From Chrysomallon squamiferum (taxonomy: Eukaryota; Mollusca; Gastropoda; Neomphalida; Peltospiridae): a DNA stretch of 64,000 nt. This document shows, piece after piece, positions 46,963 through 60,196 of the stretch. Position numbers and translations under genes: made by a program. The stretch is taken from the NCBI GenBank assembly GCA_012295275.1, contig CM022665.1, forward strand, positions 3,884,167-3,948,166. The letters are read 5' to 3'. The notes under the pieces were generated by a model. That model was not told the origin of the DNA and made no database searches. It was given only the letters and a program-made list of their open reading frames with translations. Positions within the stretch are counted from its first letter, which is position 1. Each line of letters opens with the position of its first letter.

Positions 46963-47883
46963 TCCTTTTTGTAAGACGATTTAAAAGTAATAAAAAGGAG
47001 AAGAATTATTCTGTCGTCTAGTGTCTGAAACCTTTAGATACATAGATAGACAGACAGACAGACAGACATACTGACACATTAAGTGATTTATGTATGTACG
47101 GACGGATATATAAGGAAACGAAAAATGAAAATAATGCATCAGATTCATAATATAATTTATAATATTATACTGATGAATTCTAAAAACCTGACACAGTGAA
47201 TTATGAACAGAGTCCAGACAGTCATAATCGAAAAACTGTCATACAAAATGTACGTGCTCTGTTCTCATAGGTCGCTCAAAAGTAATTACTTTCTAATATC
47301 TGAATGTGATCATTCTGACGTAGACTGACGTTTAAATGTCATGTGTTACAAAGGTAACGACGGCAGAAATAAAATAAAGAGAAAATAGAAATTTAGCCAC
47401 ATCAAGTATTGCGATTCATCTGCTGTTATATATCTTAGACTCACATACGCACACACACATATATATCCATACACAAACATATACACACACACACACATAC
47501 ATACATACATACATACATACATACGTTTTGAGTGGAACAGGCAAAAATTGCTACAGAGCATTCACCTAAAATTCCCGTTTATGGGTACTTGCTGCTTTAC
47601 TCCTAAATTCTTTATTCTGCTTCGTTTTACTATCTGACTTATTTTTCTATTTTAAACCTATTCGAAGAGTAATCATTATTAAAATTTGATTACTTTCTTT
47701 GAGAAGCCATAAACAATTCACGATCTTATATATTAAACCATCTACACAGGAAGGAAACTACGACATCTTGTAAAAGTACCAATTGAAAACAGTTCCGCCT
47801 TTAAGAGCGACTTCAGACGCGAAATAAATCATCAAACTGCATGACGTACAGAAAAGAACTCGGCGACAGAAGGAAATACTTAA

Positions 47884-47900
47884 CATCAGCGCCATCTACA
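47884..47900 (-). promoter_or_regulatory. CTCF-like motif in right arm
   Basis: Mirror of 40799-40815, identical in sequence. Confidence 0.3.
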
Positions 47901-49000
47901 CAAAGCGGTTACCTCCAGTACACGACAAGAACCTCATAAACTAAGGTTTAATTCTCCATAGATTGAACACTATACTGCCGTTCAGATTTATCCCACCGTT
48001 TAGAATAAATCAATAAAACTCCTTTCACTGATTTAATGCCTGGTTTTGCGTGTTTACAGAACGTCTTTTATGGTCGCGGCTTCATCTGAAAAGGCCAGTT
48101 TGTCGCGTCAATAAGCAGAAACAACAGCGACCACAGTGGACTTAGCGTCTGGCCAAATAACGAGATGGGAGAGCTGACCATACGGTTGGCGTTCACATTT
48201 AGGTGGATGTCTGTTAATGGAAGTGGGCCCAGGAATTTAAAAGTCGATGATTTGTGATACTTAAATTTAATGCACCTTCCGCCGTTTTTGGTGCACGGTC
48301 GAAAGCATTCCAGGCACTAAAGATAATGGCCATTATTCGTTTCATTTTAAAACTGTGTTTTGATGACGTAAACAAATTTAGGAAAATTTGGGCTGATGAC
48401 ACAAAGGGGTAGTATTAGCCGTGATGGTCGATTTGTGACTGGTCCACATGGAGTGCCATTAATTTGAAAAATGAAACATTGTGGACTAGGGGGTTAAAGT
48501 TTTATTTAGCTTTATTGTTAATATTGTCGTTGTAAAACAGTTAGTTATCTAGATATCTCGAGCACTGTTTTATTTGTAACACATAACAGATTTCACACTG
48601 AAATATTGTTGTTAATAAACACCTTTCCTAAAGAGAAAACTGTTCTTTGTTCTGTAAGATAATGTATAAAGTTTAGATTTAAGGTTAAAGACGAAATTCT
48701 TTATAACTGAAAGAACAGACCAGTTTCTGCGATCTTTAAATTAAATTTATCATAAATCATATTTGTATGCATATCATACGTGTGTGTACGTGCGTGTGCG
48801 TACGTTGTAGTGTAGTTATGCATATGTATAAGCGTGTGTGGATATATAAATATGTATAAATGTGTATTACTTTTTTTTTTTTTACTGATTAACTTTTACA
48901 TTTACATGTGTATATCTTTAGAGCGAACTGTGCTGAATAATGATCAGAATGAACTGTCATTGGTCCTTCTTTGAGAAGTCTCTGGACTGTTGAACATTCT

Positions 49001-49139
49001 AACTAATGCGCCATGACTAGTACATCACAGTCCATGGCTTGTGCTTTCATGTCTGTAGCTAGATACCTATAAAAGATCCTTTGCTGCCGTTCGAAAGAGT
49101 AACCTATATCAAGGCGATATCATGTTTCTTCTCTCTTAC
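49001..49139 (+). mobile_element. SINE core fragment in right arm
   Basis: Mirror of 39561-39700; same core words on the + strand (CCTATAAAAGATCCTTTGCT). Confidence 0.55.
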
Positions 49140-49451
49140 ATAAAAAATTCAGACAATAAAAAAAAAAAAAAAGAAGGGGGAAAAAAAAGATGATAAAACC
49201 TAAAAAATAATTTAATATGCAAACATACTCTTGACATTAATTAGTTGTTAATATTAATACACGCTGAAAGCTCCAAAATTAATTCATTAATTTCAGATAG
49301 ATTTCTGGATTAGCTTTTTCCTTCTAACAAAAATAATAACAATTTCGAAAAGCAGTTTTTTTTTTCAGATATCATGACCACGGGGGGGGGGAGAAGAAGC
49401 ACCCTTTAACACAAAAGTGAACCCATTACCTACATTTTTATATATAATTGA

Positions 49452-49557
<106 letters not shown>

Positions 49558-49723
49558 GCATATATTCTGTCAAGTAACTTATATTGGTTGAGATTGTTGT
49601 GTTCTTTTATTTTATTACTGTTTTGGACTGGAAGCTAGGATTACCTTCTTTTTTTTTCTTTTTTTTTCATGAGACAGATTTATCACCCTGTCCACACACA
49701 GACTGAAACTATTAACTGACCAG

Positions 49724-49760
49724 TGATGTACATTTTTTTTTTTTTTTTTTTTTTTCTGTT
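49724..49760. repeat. poly(T)
   Basis: T run that also serves as the pyrimidine tract of the exon candidate at 49765. Confidence 0.9.
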
Positions 49761-49764
49761 CCAG

Positions 49765-49829
49765 TATTGCCTTGAAGAAGTCCATTCATCTTTCTTCAGT
49801 CTATTAAAACATATGTATTTCCCCTTCAG
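49765..49829 (+). CDS. candidate 65-bp internal exon, unrecognised
   Basis: A T run followed by CTGTTCCAG at 49764 is a strong 3' splice site and TTCAG then GTATGA at 49830 a good 5' site. The frame from the first base is open (YCLEEVHSSFFSLLKHMYF...). It needs phase 0 at its start. The 63-bp exon candidate at 38983-39045 leaves one or two extra bases, and the other two frames here hit stops. So the two do not join directly; a missing exon or a false call is implied. Confidence 0.28.
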
Positions 49830-50310
49830 GTATGATTATTTCCTCTCTTCACATTCCTCTGATCTCCCACAGATACATCACAAGCGGGGATCTTGCTGGT
49901 CTGTTTTCGTGTTATCTGCTCTTATTACAGAGGTTTATGGAGTTATCTGTTCGGTTTGTTATAATTATATGCTCCGGATGAAAGATTAACTCTAAGCTTT
50001 CTTATGGAGAAGTAGCAGGGAGGTGCAATTGCTTTTTGATTCTATATTCTCTGCAGAAGTCACTGAGTAGTGGTGTCGTGAGGGAAAAGTAAAGTTATAA
50101 GTGTACAAGAAATGTCATTATGATTTTATCTCACTGATATGTACATCAATGATGAAAATCATCATAAAATATTCATTGATATTTTATTGTTTTTAATTAA
50201 TTTTATTAACTTAGATTAATTTTTTTTTTGATGTTTTTTTCTGTTCAGATAATCATTATTCTGTACTAAATGTCATTATATTTATTTCTCAGTTACTTGT
50301 ATTATTACAG
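49830..50310. other. AT-rich non-coding stretch
   Basis: Unique sequence; nothing recognised. Confidence 0.4.
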
Positions 50311-50439
50311 TAATTTCGGTTTCAGCTCTTTCGGTGATTTCCGGGCAGTGATAATGGATCATCTCCCTTTTTCTTTTTACTTTCTTTTAAACATACTTTT
50401 TATCGTTTTTTTATCTTCTTTCTAAGCATTGGTGTCCGG

Positions 50440-50650
50440 TTATCTCGCATTATTACGCTATTATCTAGTATACTAGTTTCGATATGTTCAGTAATCTTTC
50501 CCAGATATATCTTCAGCCATTAATCTCTTTCTATTGCTCTGTTATCTTGTAGTCTCCTAACGCTGCAACGGGTTGGTTTTCTCCCCTTAATATACTGTCA
50601 TCCAGTAGTCTCCCTTTAACATTTATTATCTGATAATTTTTGTTTATGTC
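50440..50650. repeat. possible decayed tandem repeat
   Basis: CTATTATCTAGTATACTAG, CTGTTATCTTGTAGTCTCC, CTGTCATCCAGTAGTCTCC and TATTATCTGATAAT recur at irregular 30-80 bp intervals. Homology between units is weak. Confidence 0.35.
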
Positions 50651-51411
50651 GTCTTTATTTTCTCCCCGTGACATTTAAACCTAAATATATCTCTTCATTG
50701 TGTTATTATGTGACACGAATGTAACATAAACATATAATCTATTGGAAAGTGCATATTTAAGCTTTATTGTAACCAAAATGTAACGTGTCACTTCTGTTAC
50801 TTACTTCTGCCGCTTCCACGTCAGTTTTTCCACATTACCTCAAATCTGATTTATAACAGCTTCTTTTCCCGTTCATCTTATTTTTTTTTTTTAAATAAAA
50901 AAATATAATCATCTGTTCAGTAATGAAAATTAATTCGTCAGAAAGCTTTCAGTTTAACACCGTTTTTATGTCATCGGTTGCTGTTAAATTAGAGTGTCGC
51001 GTTACCTCATTAAATCATCGTTCCAACACTCTTTTAAAACAAAATGATTGAGAAAAACGAAAATTAATTAAAACTAACCTCGAGAGCAAGCCCTTGGCGA
51101 ATTCCCCTGACATATGAATTGGTAATAAACTTAGCGCTATTGTACTGCCGTTGATTTATCGCTTCCCGTGCTCGGCTTTTATGGCCTCTAACACTCCGAT
51201 CAGCGTTTCAGGAGTTACCATTCCATTACTTTTGAAATTACAGGTCCCTGTGGGCAGCCGTGACTGTCACAGATACACCGGCAGGTTCTGCAGACTAAGA
51301 CTATCTGATGTAGCCTGCCATATTTTGTGTCTGCTTGTCGAAATTTTTCCACGTACAATATTAGTAGTTAAATCTGATAGAAGGTTAACGTTCCAATGCC
51401 TTTAAGCTTTC
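50651..51411. other. non-coding stretch
   Basis: AT-rich, then a repeat-poor 250 bp (51140-51405) that carries an 84-codon frame without recognised domains. Confidence 0.35.
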
Positions 51412-51510
51412 TTTTGAGAGTGATTTTTTCAGTCTGAGGGAAGATGCATATAAAAGATCCTTTGCTGATGAGATAGAGAGCGGGGGAGGAGAGAAAGAGA
51501 CAGTCCTCTA
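51412..51510 (+). mobile_element. SINE core fragment
   Basis: GATGCATATAAAAGATCCTT then TGCTGATGAG (51443-51472) is the SINE core; it then degenerates into GA-rich sequence. Confidence 0.5.
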
Positions 51511-53361
<1,851 letters not shown>

Positions 53362-53362
53362 C

Positions 53363-53423
<61 letters not shown>

Positions 53424-53490
53424 GTAATAATAATAATAGTAATAGTAATAAGAAGAAGAAGTAGAAGAAGAAGAAATTATGATGATGATG
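53363..53490. repeat. (AAT)n, (AAG)n and (GAT)n compound
   Basis: Pure AAT to about 53421, AAT/AGT variants, then AAG and GAT. Confidence 0.93.
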
Positions 53491-53583
53491 ATTTGTTTTT
53501 TATTTACTGTTTTATCTCGCTGTACAGGTTCACAAAACAGAATTATAGTTCAGACTAAACCAGTACTTCTGCTCTTATTACAG

Positions 53584-53656
53584 AAGTCATTTTAAACAAA
53601 GCTCTTTCATCTCTTTAGTTTATGTGAACAACAACAACAGCAGCTGTAAAACTATT
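53584..53656 (+). repeat. dispersed repeat family C, copy 1
   Basis: AAGTCATTTTAAACAAAGCT through a CATCTCTTTAG... and GTGAACAACAACAACAGC segment matches 56732-56801 at roughly 75-80%. Class unknown. Confidence 0.5.
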
Positions 53657-54280
53657 TCAGTGTCCTTAACCCTCAAGCCTTTATCATTTCACTCAGCTGC
53701 GGTTCAGTTTTCTTATGTGTATCGGTAATTTTCGAATTACTCTTGTCTGTGGTTTTGTTCGCCTTAAAATAATTTCATTCACCTTGGGTAAACCATTCAC
53801 CTATTTATGAAGTGGTGCTCATCATAAACTAATCAAAAACTGAAGGTGACTAGTTTGGTTTCCATATTTCGATTACGTATGTAAAAAATATTTGTCAGAA
53901 CACATGAAATAACTGACAGCAGAAACTTCTGTCTTTATTACACAAATATTAATAAATAAAACTGCGTTTCGCCATTTCGTGTCTTAAACATAATTATTTT
54001 TCTAATAGGAAAATAACCATAGGCGGTTCCAATACTTTTTTTTTTCTATTTTTATTAATTTTAATTTATTTATTTATTTATTTTATGTTGTGAAACTCGT
54101 TTAATTATTTTAAAAAACAACAATAAAGAAAGAAAGAAAGAACAAAAACAAAAAACAGAAAGAAAAGAAAGACTGATGAAAACATAATAACAGTATGCGC
54201 ACTTTTACCGCCCACACACACAGACACTGGACCTCCGCAAGGAAATCATTTTAATCACGTGAACAACGACAGCGAGAGGA
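53657..54280. other. AT-rich non-coding stretch
   Basis: (ATTT)n near 54065-54085 and GAAA-rich DNA near 54125-54175. No gene. Confidence 0.4.
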
Positions 54281-54303
54281 AAAAAAAAAAAAAAAAAAAA
54301 AAA
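54281..54303. repeat. poly(A)
   Basis: About 23-bp A run. Confidence 0.93.
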
Positions 54304-54419
54304 TTAGAAGAAGAACAAGTATATATTGACCTATTTACAAAACGTATACCACAAGGAAAATACACCAGTTAAGTCACGAACGTGTATTCGCCAAGGCAAC
54401 AGAAATTTAATAAAATGGT

Positions 54420-54860
54420 GGTCGTAAATGTTAAACTTGGGGTGAGTTTAAACACATTATTCTTCTTCCGTCGCGGAAAACGAAAGGCGTTCTGCTCTTT
54501 TGAGACTCTCGGGGGCCACGGGGTTAATCAGCCATGATGGAACCATTAGATTATTTCCCATTACAGCCTGAGCTCCATGAATAATTTAGCGAAAAACGCC
54601 ACATATTTCCAGGGAAATTTAAAAGCAGATATCTTGAGTTAATCGATCAGGATGATCGAGTCATGTTGGCGACTTTCTTGTCCGTGCGTGCTAATGTGGA
54701 CACGCGTCTGTTTGCCTTGCCGCGTGCAGCACGTGGTAAAACAGTGTACGATTAAAATAACAGACGAAACTTGCCTCACAACCTCCGAGTTTGAGGATTT
54801 TTCTGATTCCAGTTGTTGATTTCAGATGAGTTAAAATGGTGTGTCTCCGTTTAAGGGATT
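54420..54860. promoter_or_regulatory. repeat-poor block dense in homeodomain-type motifs
   Basis: Balanced composition. TTAATCAG, CCATTAGATTA, CCCATTACAG, ATGAATAATTTAG and TTAATCGATCAG occur within about 120 bp (54522-54650). ATGGTGGTCGTAAATG near its start leads after nine codons into GTGAGT at about 54432, which could also be a first coding exon. Conservation cannot be assessed here. Confidence 0.25.
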
Positions 54861-55765
54861 TCGACTGTTTTCGAGTAGCAGTGACCAATTAATGTTTTTT
54901 TTTCTTTACCTCATTTAATTAGTTGTAATTTTTTATTTATTTATTTTTGTTTTTGTTTTTAAGTTTGTTCAGCCCTTGAAAAGAATTAATAACTCTCCGA
55001 GTATTAGGAAATCCATAAATTATACTCATCTTTCAGATTAAGAATTTCCTTTAAATAATTTAAGCAACATTTTTAATCTGACCAAGGATTTGTTATTTTT
55101 AAGTACATTTTTCGATTCCGTCTGAAATTACTTTTTTTTTTTTTTTTATTTTTTATTTTTTTTTCAAAATTCTTTGTCACTCTATTTTTATCTAAACCGT
55201 GAAAGAAAAACACGGGTTTAAATGCCAACAACAAAATCATCAAATACTGTCTCAAAACAAGTGAAATCCATTTATAAATTTAAAATAATAACTAAAACTG
55301 TCACGTACTGCAGTAGAAAACGAAAGCAAATTAGAGATGAAAATGCAATAATGCTGTTAGTTTAATAGCGACACAAAACCATCTGAGCTTTGAAAATCTC
55401 AACGTCTTTCGTATCACGTTCTATTCGATCCCCAGGGACAATTTCCAATAACGAAATTCTTATGCTATTAGTTAATTTTGTTCTTAGTTTTCACAAGACA
55501 GAAAAACTAATAAGTTAATGCTGGTTATGAGATTAATGTACTATATCAAGGTCAAAATGGAAACAGAAAGAGAAAAAGAAAAAAATCAATGTTTGCGACT
55601 GAAGTGCATCAGCAATTTACTCGTTGAGGATTTAATTGCGTCTTTCTAAATTTGTTCTGTAATAATTAATTTTTTATAATTTACATCAAGTACTAATTTT
55701 CTTACATAAATAGAAACAGAATATTAAAAAAGAGAACTAGAAGACAAAAACAAAATCTGATGTAC

Positions 55766-55770
<5 letters not shown>
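54861..55770. other. AT-rich non-coding stretch
   Basis: T runs near 55131-55148. No gene. Confidence 0.4.

Positions 55771-55818
<48 letters not shown>
55771..55818. repeat. (CT)n microsatellite
   Basis: 48-bp CT tract. Confidence 0.97.
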
Positions 55819-55824
<6 letters not shown>

Positions 55825-56349
55825 TTTTATAAGGATTTAATTTTTTATTTACAAAAATATATGTAGAAACGCTTATATTATTATTATAAAAAGTAAATAT
55901 ATTGACAATTAAATAAAAATTGTGGATTCTATTTCAAGAAAGAACTAGAGCAAAAATACGATTTAAAAACTATAACATGATCTGTTGTGAAATGAACTTT
56001 ACAGACACGTAATTTATGACTACGGTTTCACTTCTGAAAACACATTTATGTTAGACAAATACTTTATTTCTCTAGAAACAATTTTGTCTACGTGGACATT
56101 ACATTCCATTAGTCCAAAATTTACTAATTTACTAAGTAGTTCCGTGAATGAAATTTCATCCGTATGTTTTTTTATCCTGTATTTCTCAGACTATATAAAA
56201 CATTCTGTTTATTTCTGAAATTCTAGTAGGAGATACGGTTTTAAATATCTTTGTTTGAAAAGAAACAAAATAATAATAATAATAACAAAATAAAAGGATT
56301 TTATTAAAATAGTAAAACCATCAGAACAAACGGATTTCTGTTGTTTTTC
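55819..56349. other. AT-rich non-coding stretch
   Basis: Nothing recognised. Confidence 0.4.
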
Positions 56350-56730
56350 TCTTTTAAATAATAAAATATGTAACAGGAATTTACATCATATCATATTAAA
56401 TCATAAAATTATAACTACTTTATACGAATTAGTTTAACTGATAATAGAGATAATTAATTTTATATGACAAAACAACTTATTAAATCTACTTATATAAGTA
56501 TCATTTGTTAAAATACGTAACTGTAATTTAAATTAGTTTGTATCAATAACTATATAATAGTACTTAGTGTCTTTTTAAAAAAATATACATAACATTACGT
56601 CATAAAGATATACAACTGTAATATATATATAATTTTAAAGAGTAGAAGTACATAACGGTAATTAATATTATTTTAAACAATGAAAGCATGTAACAGTAAT
56701 TTGTATCGGATTAAATGGTAAAGTTTATAA
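56350..56730. repeat. decayed AT-rich tandem repeat
   Basis: A motif like ATGTAACAGTAATTTGTATC (also seen as ACGTAACTGTAATTTAAATT and ACATAACGGTAATTAATATT) recurs about every 50-75 bp, at least five times. Confidence 0.45.
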
Positions 56731-56731
56731 C

Positions 56732-56801
56732 AAGTAATTTTAAACAAAGTTCTTTTATCTCTTCAGCCCATGTGGGCAACAACAATAGCTATAAAATGTC
56801 T
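56732..56801 (+). repeat. dispersed repeat family C, copy 2
   Basis: Second copy of the 53584-53656 unit; it directly follows the decayed tandem repeat. Confidence 0.5.
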
Positions 56802-56910
56802 GCCACAAAAGAGCTTAATCATGATTACATTTCTATGAACAACAAAGACAAACATTTACCCGTGACCGTTTTCGTGGTCGTGTGGTCATTATAGCTAGTC
56901 AGCACCTACC

Positions 56911-57050
56911 TAGATTGTTCTAATTGTCCTTTTTGTAATTAGAAATCGACAACATTTACCTTGATTGTTTTTTTTAATCTTCCTATGATAATTAGAAATT
57001 GACAACATTTACCTTGATTGTTCTAATTGCCCTGTGGTAATTGAAGGCAG
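56911..57050. repeat. three-unit 50-53 bp tandem repeat with SOX/homeodomain words
   Basis: Units start near 56911, 56961 and 57014. Each has GATTGTT (SOX-type ATTGTT), TAATT (homeodomain-type) and, in the first two, AGAAAT(C/T)GACAACATTTACCT. It is better conserved between units than the flanking DNA. Confidence 0.6.
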
Positions 57051-58042
57051 ACAGTAAACATACACAATTTGTATGTCGCTATTAATACATTATGTACGTT
57101 TGGTTCGAACTGCCGATAATTATCTTTACCATTGCAATTATCTAACAAAGTGCGAGCTCATTAGTTGTGTTGGAAATTCTCCACCTTTGTCGATAATGGA
57201 AGCATTACGGTTCAGAGCTCGTTTCTTTCTTTTTAGCAGCCACTTTGGCCACTGTACGATTTATAAGCAGTGTTGACATCATTGGAGTCGTATAATATAC
57301 AAAAGCGGTATACACTGCGTGTTTATTTGTTTCTCAGAAAAGGGAAATGAGACAAATTAGTCTCTGGAACTGATTCAGAGCTCATTAATAATTTTATAAA
57401 ACCCTTAGGATGTATACACACACATTCGAAGAATCACGAAAAAATATATTAAAAAACAAATATATATAGTACCTTATTATTATTAGTTTGCATGCACTGA
57501 TTAACATGTATCGAAATCTTTAGTCATATATATATATATATATATATAATGAATATTAATATCTACATTAGTTTTTCAAATCTTATCAGACCATTATTAA
57601 AATACAGAATACAGAAGGCAGCATTCGAAAAGCATTTGGTTGTATGTGATTTACAAATATTGAATCTGTCAACTTTAATTTAGTCCAGTTCTGAAATTAA
57701 TTTTCTACAGTCTTCGATCTGCCGTCATTTCTCAGTTTTCGGTTCTTTCTGTCAAATCGATAGAGCCCACGTCCATGATTTATGTAGATCAGTGGAATGA
57801 AAAATCTGTACATACCTACATACTTATCTACCTACCTACAAACACAGTTTCATCTACGTACGAGGATAACAAATGCATACACAGAAACACGCACCCACAG
57901 AGTTTCGAATTTTGAATGCGACAGACATATATTAATGAAATCTTAGTTTTAACATCTCACATAATGCTGAAATTATAATTACACTAACCTATAAGAATAA
58001 AAGGTGAAACGTTTTCAATTATATTTATTTTTATTTTATTTT
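57051..58042. other. non-coding stretch
   Basis: (TA)n near 57528-57548. The 67-codon frame at 57073-57276 lies in repeat-poor DNA but has no recognised domain. Confidence 0.4.
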
Positions 58043-58107
58043 TTCTATTATTATTGTTACTGTTGTTATTGTTGTTGTTGTTGTTATTATTATTATTATT
58101 ATTATTA
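58043..58107. repeat. (ATT)n/(GTT)n trinucleotide tract
   Basis: TTATTG and GTT units changing to ATT. Confidence 0.9.
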
Positions 58108-58386
58108 GTTATGGAATCATGTAGTTTACGTCAGAGATAATCTGCTGTCTGCAAGATGAAAAAACAACACAGGAACAGAAGTGAGAGAATATTCTCGTTC
58201 TGCACCACTCCTCGCCTCAGTTTCTCATTCAAGCAAGCACTAAACACCTCGTCCCAGAAGGCTAATAAAATGTTAATAGAATGTTAATGGCAATGGCTGA
58301 CAAGCTCGTACTTCAGTCTAAGTATTCGTGTCGTCTGCTGGTCCTACAAGAGTTGTGTCCCTTCCTGTCACAACGTCAAAGATTAA

Positions 58387-58450
58387 AAAAGAAAGAAAGA
58401 AGGAAAGAAAGAAAGACTAAATCAAATAAATAAATAAATAAATAAAAATA
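58387..58450. repeat. (GAAA)n and (AAAT)n tract
   Basis: GAAA units then AAAT units. Confidence 0.9.
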
Positions 58451-58788
58451 AAGATAATTTTTAACTGTTATAATGGTGATATGATGATTACGATAACTTA
58501 GAATGAAATATGTAATTGTAAAATAATAAGCATATATGTATGTTTATCTCGGAAAGAATATTTGCTTCATTTAATGTATACATTGTATCATTATTAGGTT
58601 ATAGTGGTATGTACGAATATATATATTTTTTTTTATAAGTTAGCATCTGTTGGAAATATAACCTAATGAATTAATTAATATGTGCATATAAATATTTGTT
58701 TAACGAAACATTATCGCATCTTTTAATGTTAATCGTTATTACGTGTCAAATGGTTTATATTTAATTATGTTTGATGCTATGTAAGAAA
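58451..58788. other. AT-rich non-coding stretch
   Basis: Nothing recognised. Confidence 0.4.
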
Positions 58789-58856
58789 TTTTTTTTTTTT
58801 TTTTTTTTTTTTTCCTTCGTCTTTTTTATATATATATATATATATATACATAATTC

Positions 58857-58890
<34 letters not shown>
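58789..58890. repeat. poly(T), (TA)n and poly(A) cluster
   Basis: T run 58789-58813, TA near 58828-58848 and A run about 58860-58890. The arrangement is a near-palindrome of homopolymers. Confidence 0.93.
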
Positions 58891-58892
<2 letters not shown>

Positions 58893-59904
58893 CCGAAACA
58901 GGTAAAAGATCACGTAAAAATAAACATAAAACCATAAGAATGAAAGCAAGAATGAAGAAAGAAAGAAAGAAAGAACGAAATAGAGAAAGGAAAAGGAGAA
59001 AATGTAGCCACTATGTTAAATCTGTCATCTTGGAACTAGGTTATATTTTAACTGTCAGTATAATTAGCTGTTTGCTCAGCTTTCAGTATATAAATGAAAG
59101 AACAGGTGAAAAAGTTAAGACGTATTCTCGGCAGTGGGTCTCTGCTGTGGTAGAGATTACTAATACTACAACGCGCCAATCAAGTAATGGCAGTCGGCAA
59201 ACCGAATGACGATGTAATCATTAGCTATTTTCAGATGTTTGAGGTACGTTTAATATTACACAACAAACAATACGACGAAGAAAGATGCGCCAGCTACGTT
59301 GGCGTCAGTGATTTTTATTGATGATGAGTAAATAAACATAAAAATCATCGCTGGATAACCGGATATGACATCAAGATGTTCGTTAATGTATTTTAGGTAC
59401 ATCGATGTGAAAATAAGAAAAAAGATGGTTGATGGATGTAAACGTGCTGAAAGAAAGAACAATAATGAAAACAATGTATTTTTTTTTCTTTAATCCTTTT
59501 TATAAACATATTCATCATAATTTGTTATACACCTAATTAATACAGATATATTGCGTATCTCATCGACATTGTTGCAATAATGGTTAACAATAAAATAATA
59601 ATTAATTAATTAATAATTAATACATATATGCACACACATAATAATAATAAAATAAATTACTTCTCGGGAAATTAAAAAGTATAATGAATATTATTTCTAC
59701 TTACGACATATTTAAATTATTCTGACAAACAAATTATTTACAGGATATGAGAAACACATTTTGCAATAACGGAACCTTCCCTCAGTTGTTTTTCCTAGAA
59801 CCAAAATAGTTGGCTAAATATACCATCAGTAAATCGTTGTCAGAACAACAACAAAAAAAAAAATCCGTATCTCTCTTACTTCTCAGTGACACTTGACTTT
59901 TCAG

Positions 59905-59908
<4 letters not shown>
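58891..59908. other. AT-rich non-coding stretch
   Basis: GAAA-rich near 58955-58990. An ATTTTCAG, ATGTTTGAG, GTACGT series at about 59227-59250 resembles splice sites around a 9-base exon but is probably chance. Confidence 0.35.
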
Positions 59909-59964
<56 letters not shown>

Positions 59965-60010
59965 GATGGATGGATGGATGGATGTCTGTCTGTATGTATG
60001 TATGATGTAT
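59909..60010. repeat. (CT)n, (GATG)n, (TGTC/TGTA)n compound
   Basis: CT to 59963, GATG to about 59984, then TGTC/TGTA. Confidence 0.95.
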
Positions 60011-60196
60011 GTAATCTTTTTTCTCTGTCGTTGTTTACCAATTGTACTGTTAATATTATTTACTGTGGTGGAATAAATACATTCTTACATGCATTTAAGT
60101 AATAGCACTATTAATTATTAATCTGCGATATCAAATTTTCTAGAAATCCAAAACTTACTTTCACAGGCTTAATTATTTATTCCAAATAAAAAACTC

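Larger units (their letters stand above)
44345..49380 (-). repeat. right arm (5,036 bp) of the palindrome
   Basis: Reverse complement of 39326-44309, 52 bp longer overall because of internal length changes. It ends exactly before a ten-G run (49382-49391). No target-site duplication brackets the arms: the flanks are ATCAC on the left and CGGGG on the right. Confidence 0.95.

Noticed and set aside
39326-49380. Palindrome as a giant inverted-repeat (fold-back) transposon
   Set aside because: No target-site duplication, no transposase and no recognisable terminal motif at the outer ends.
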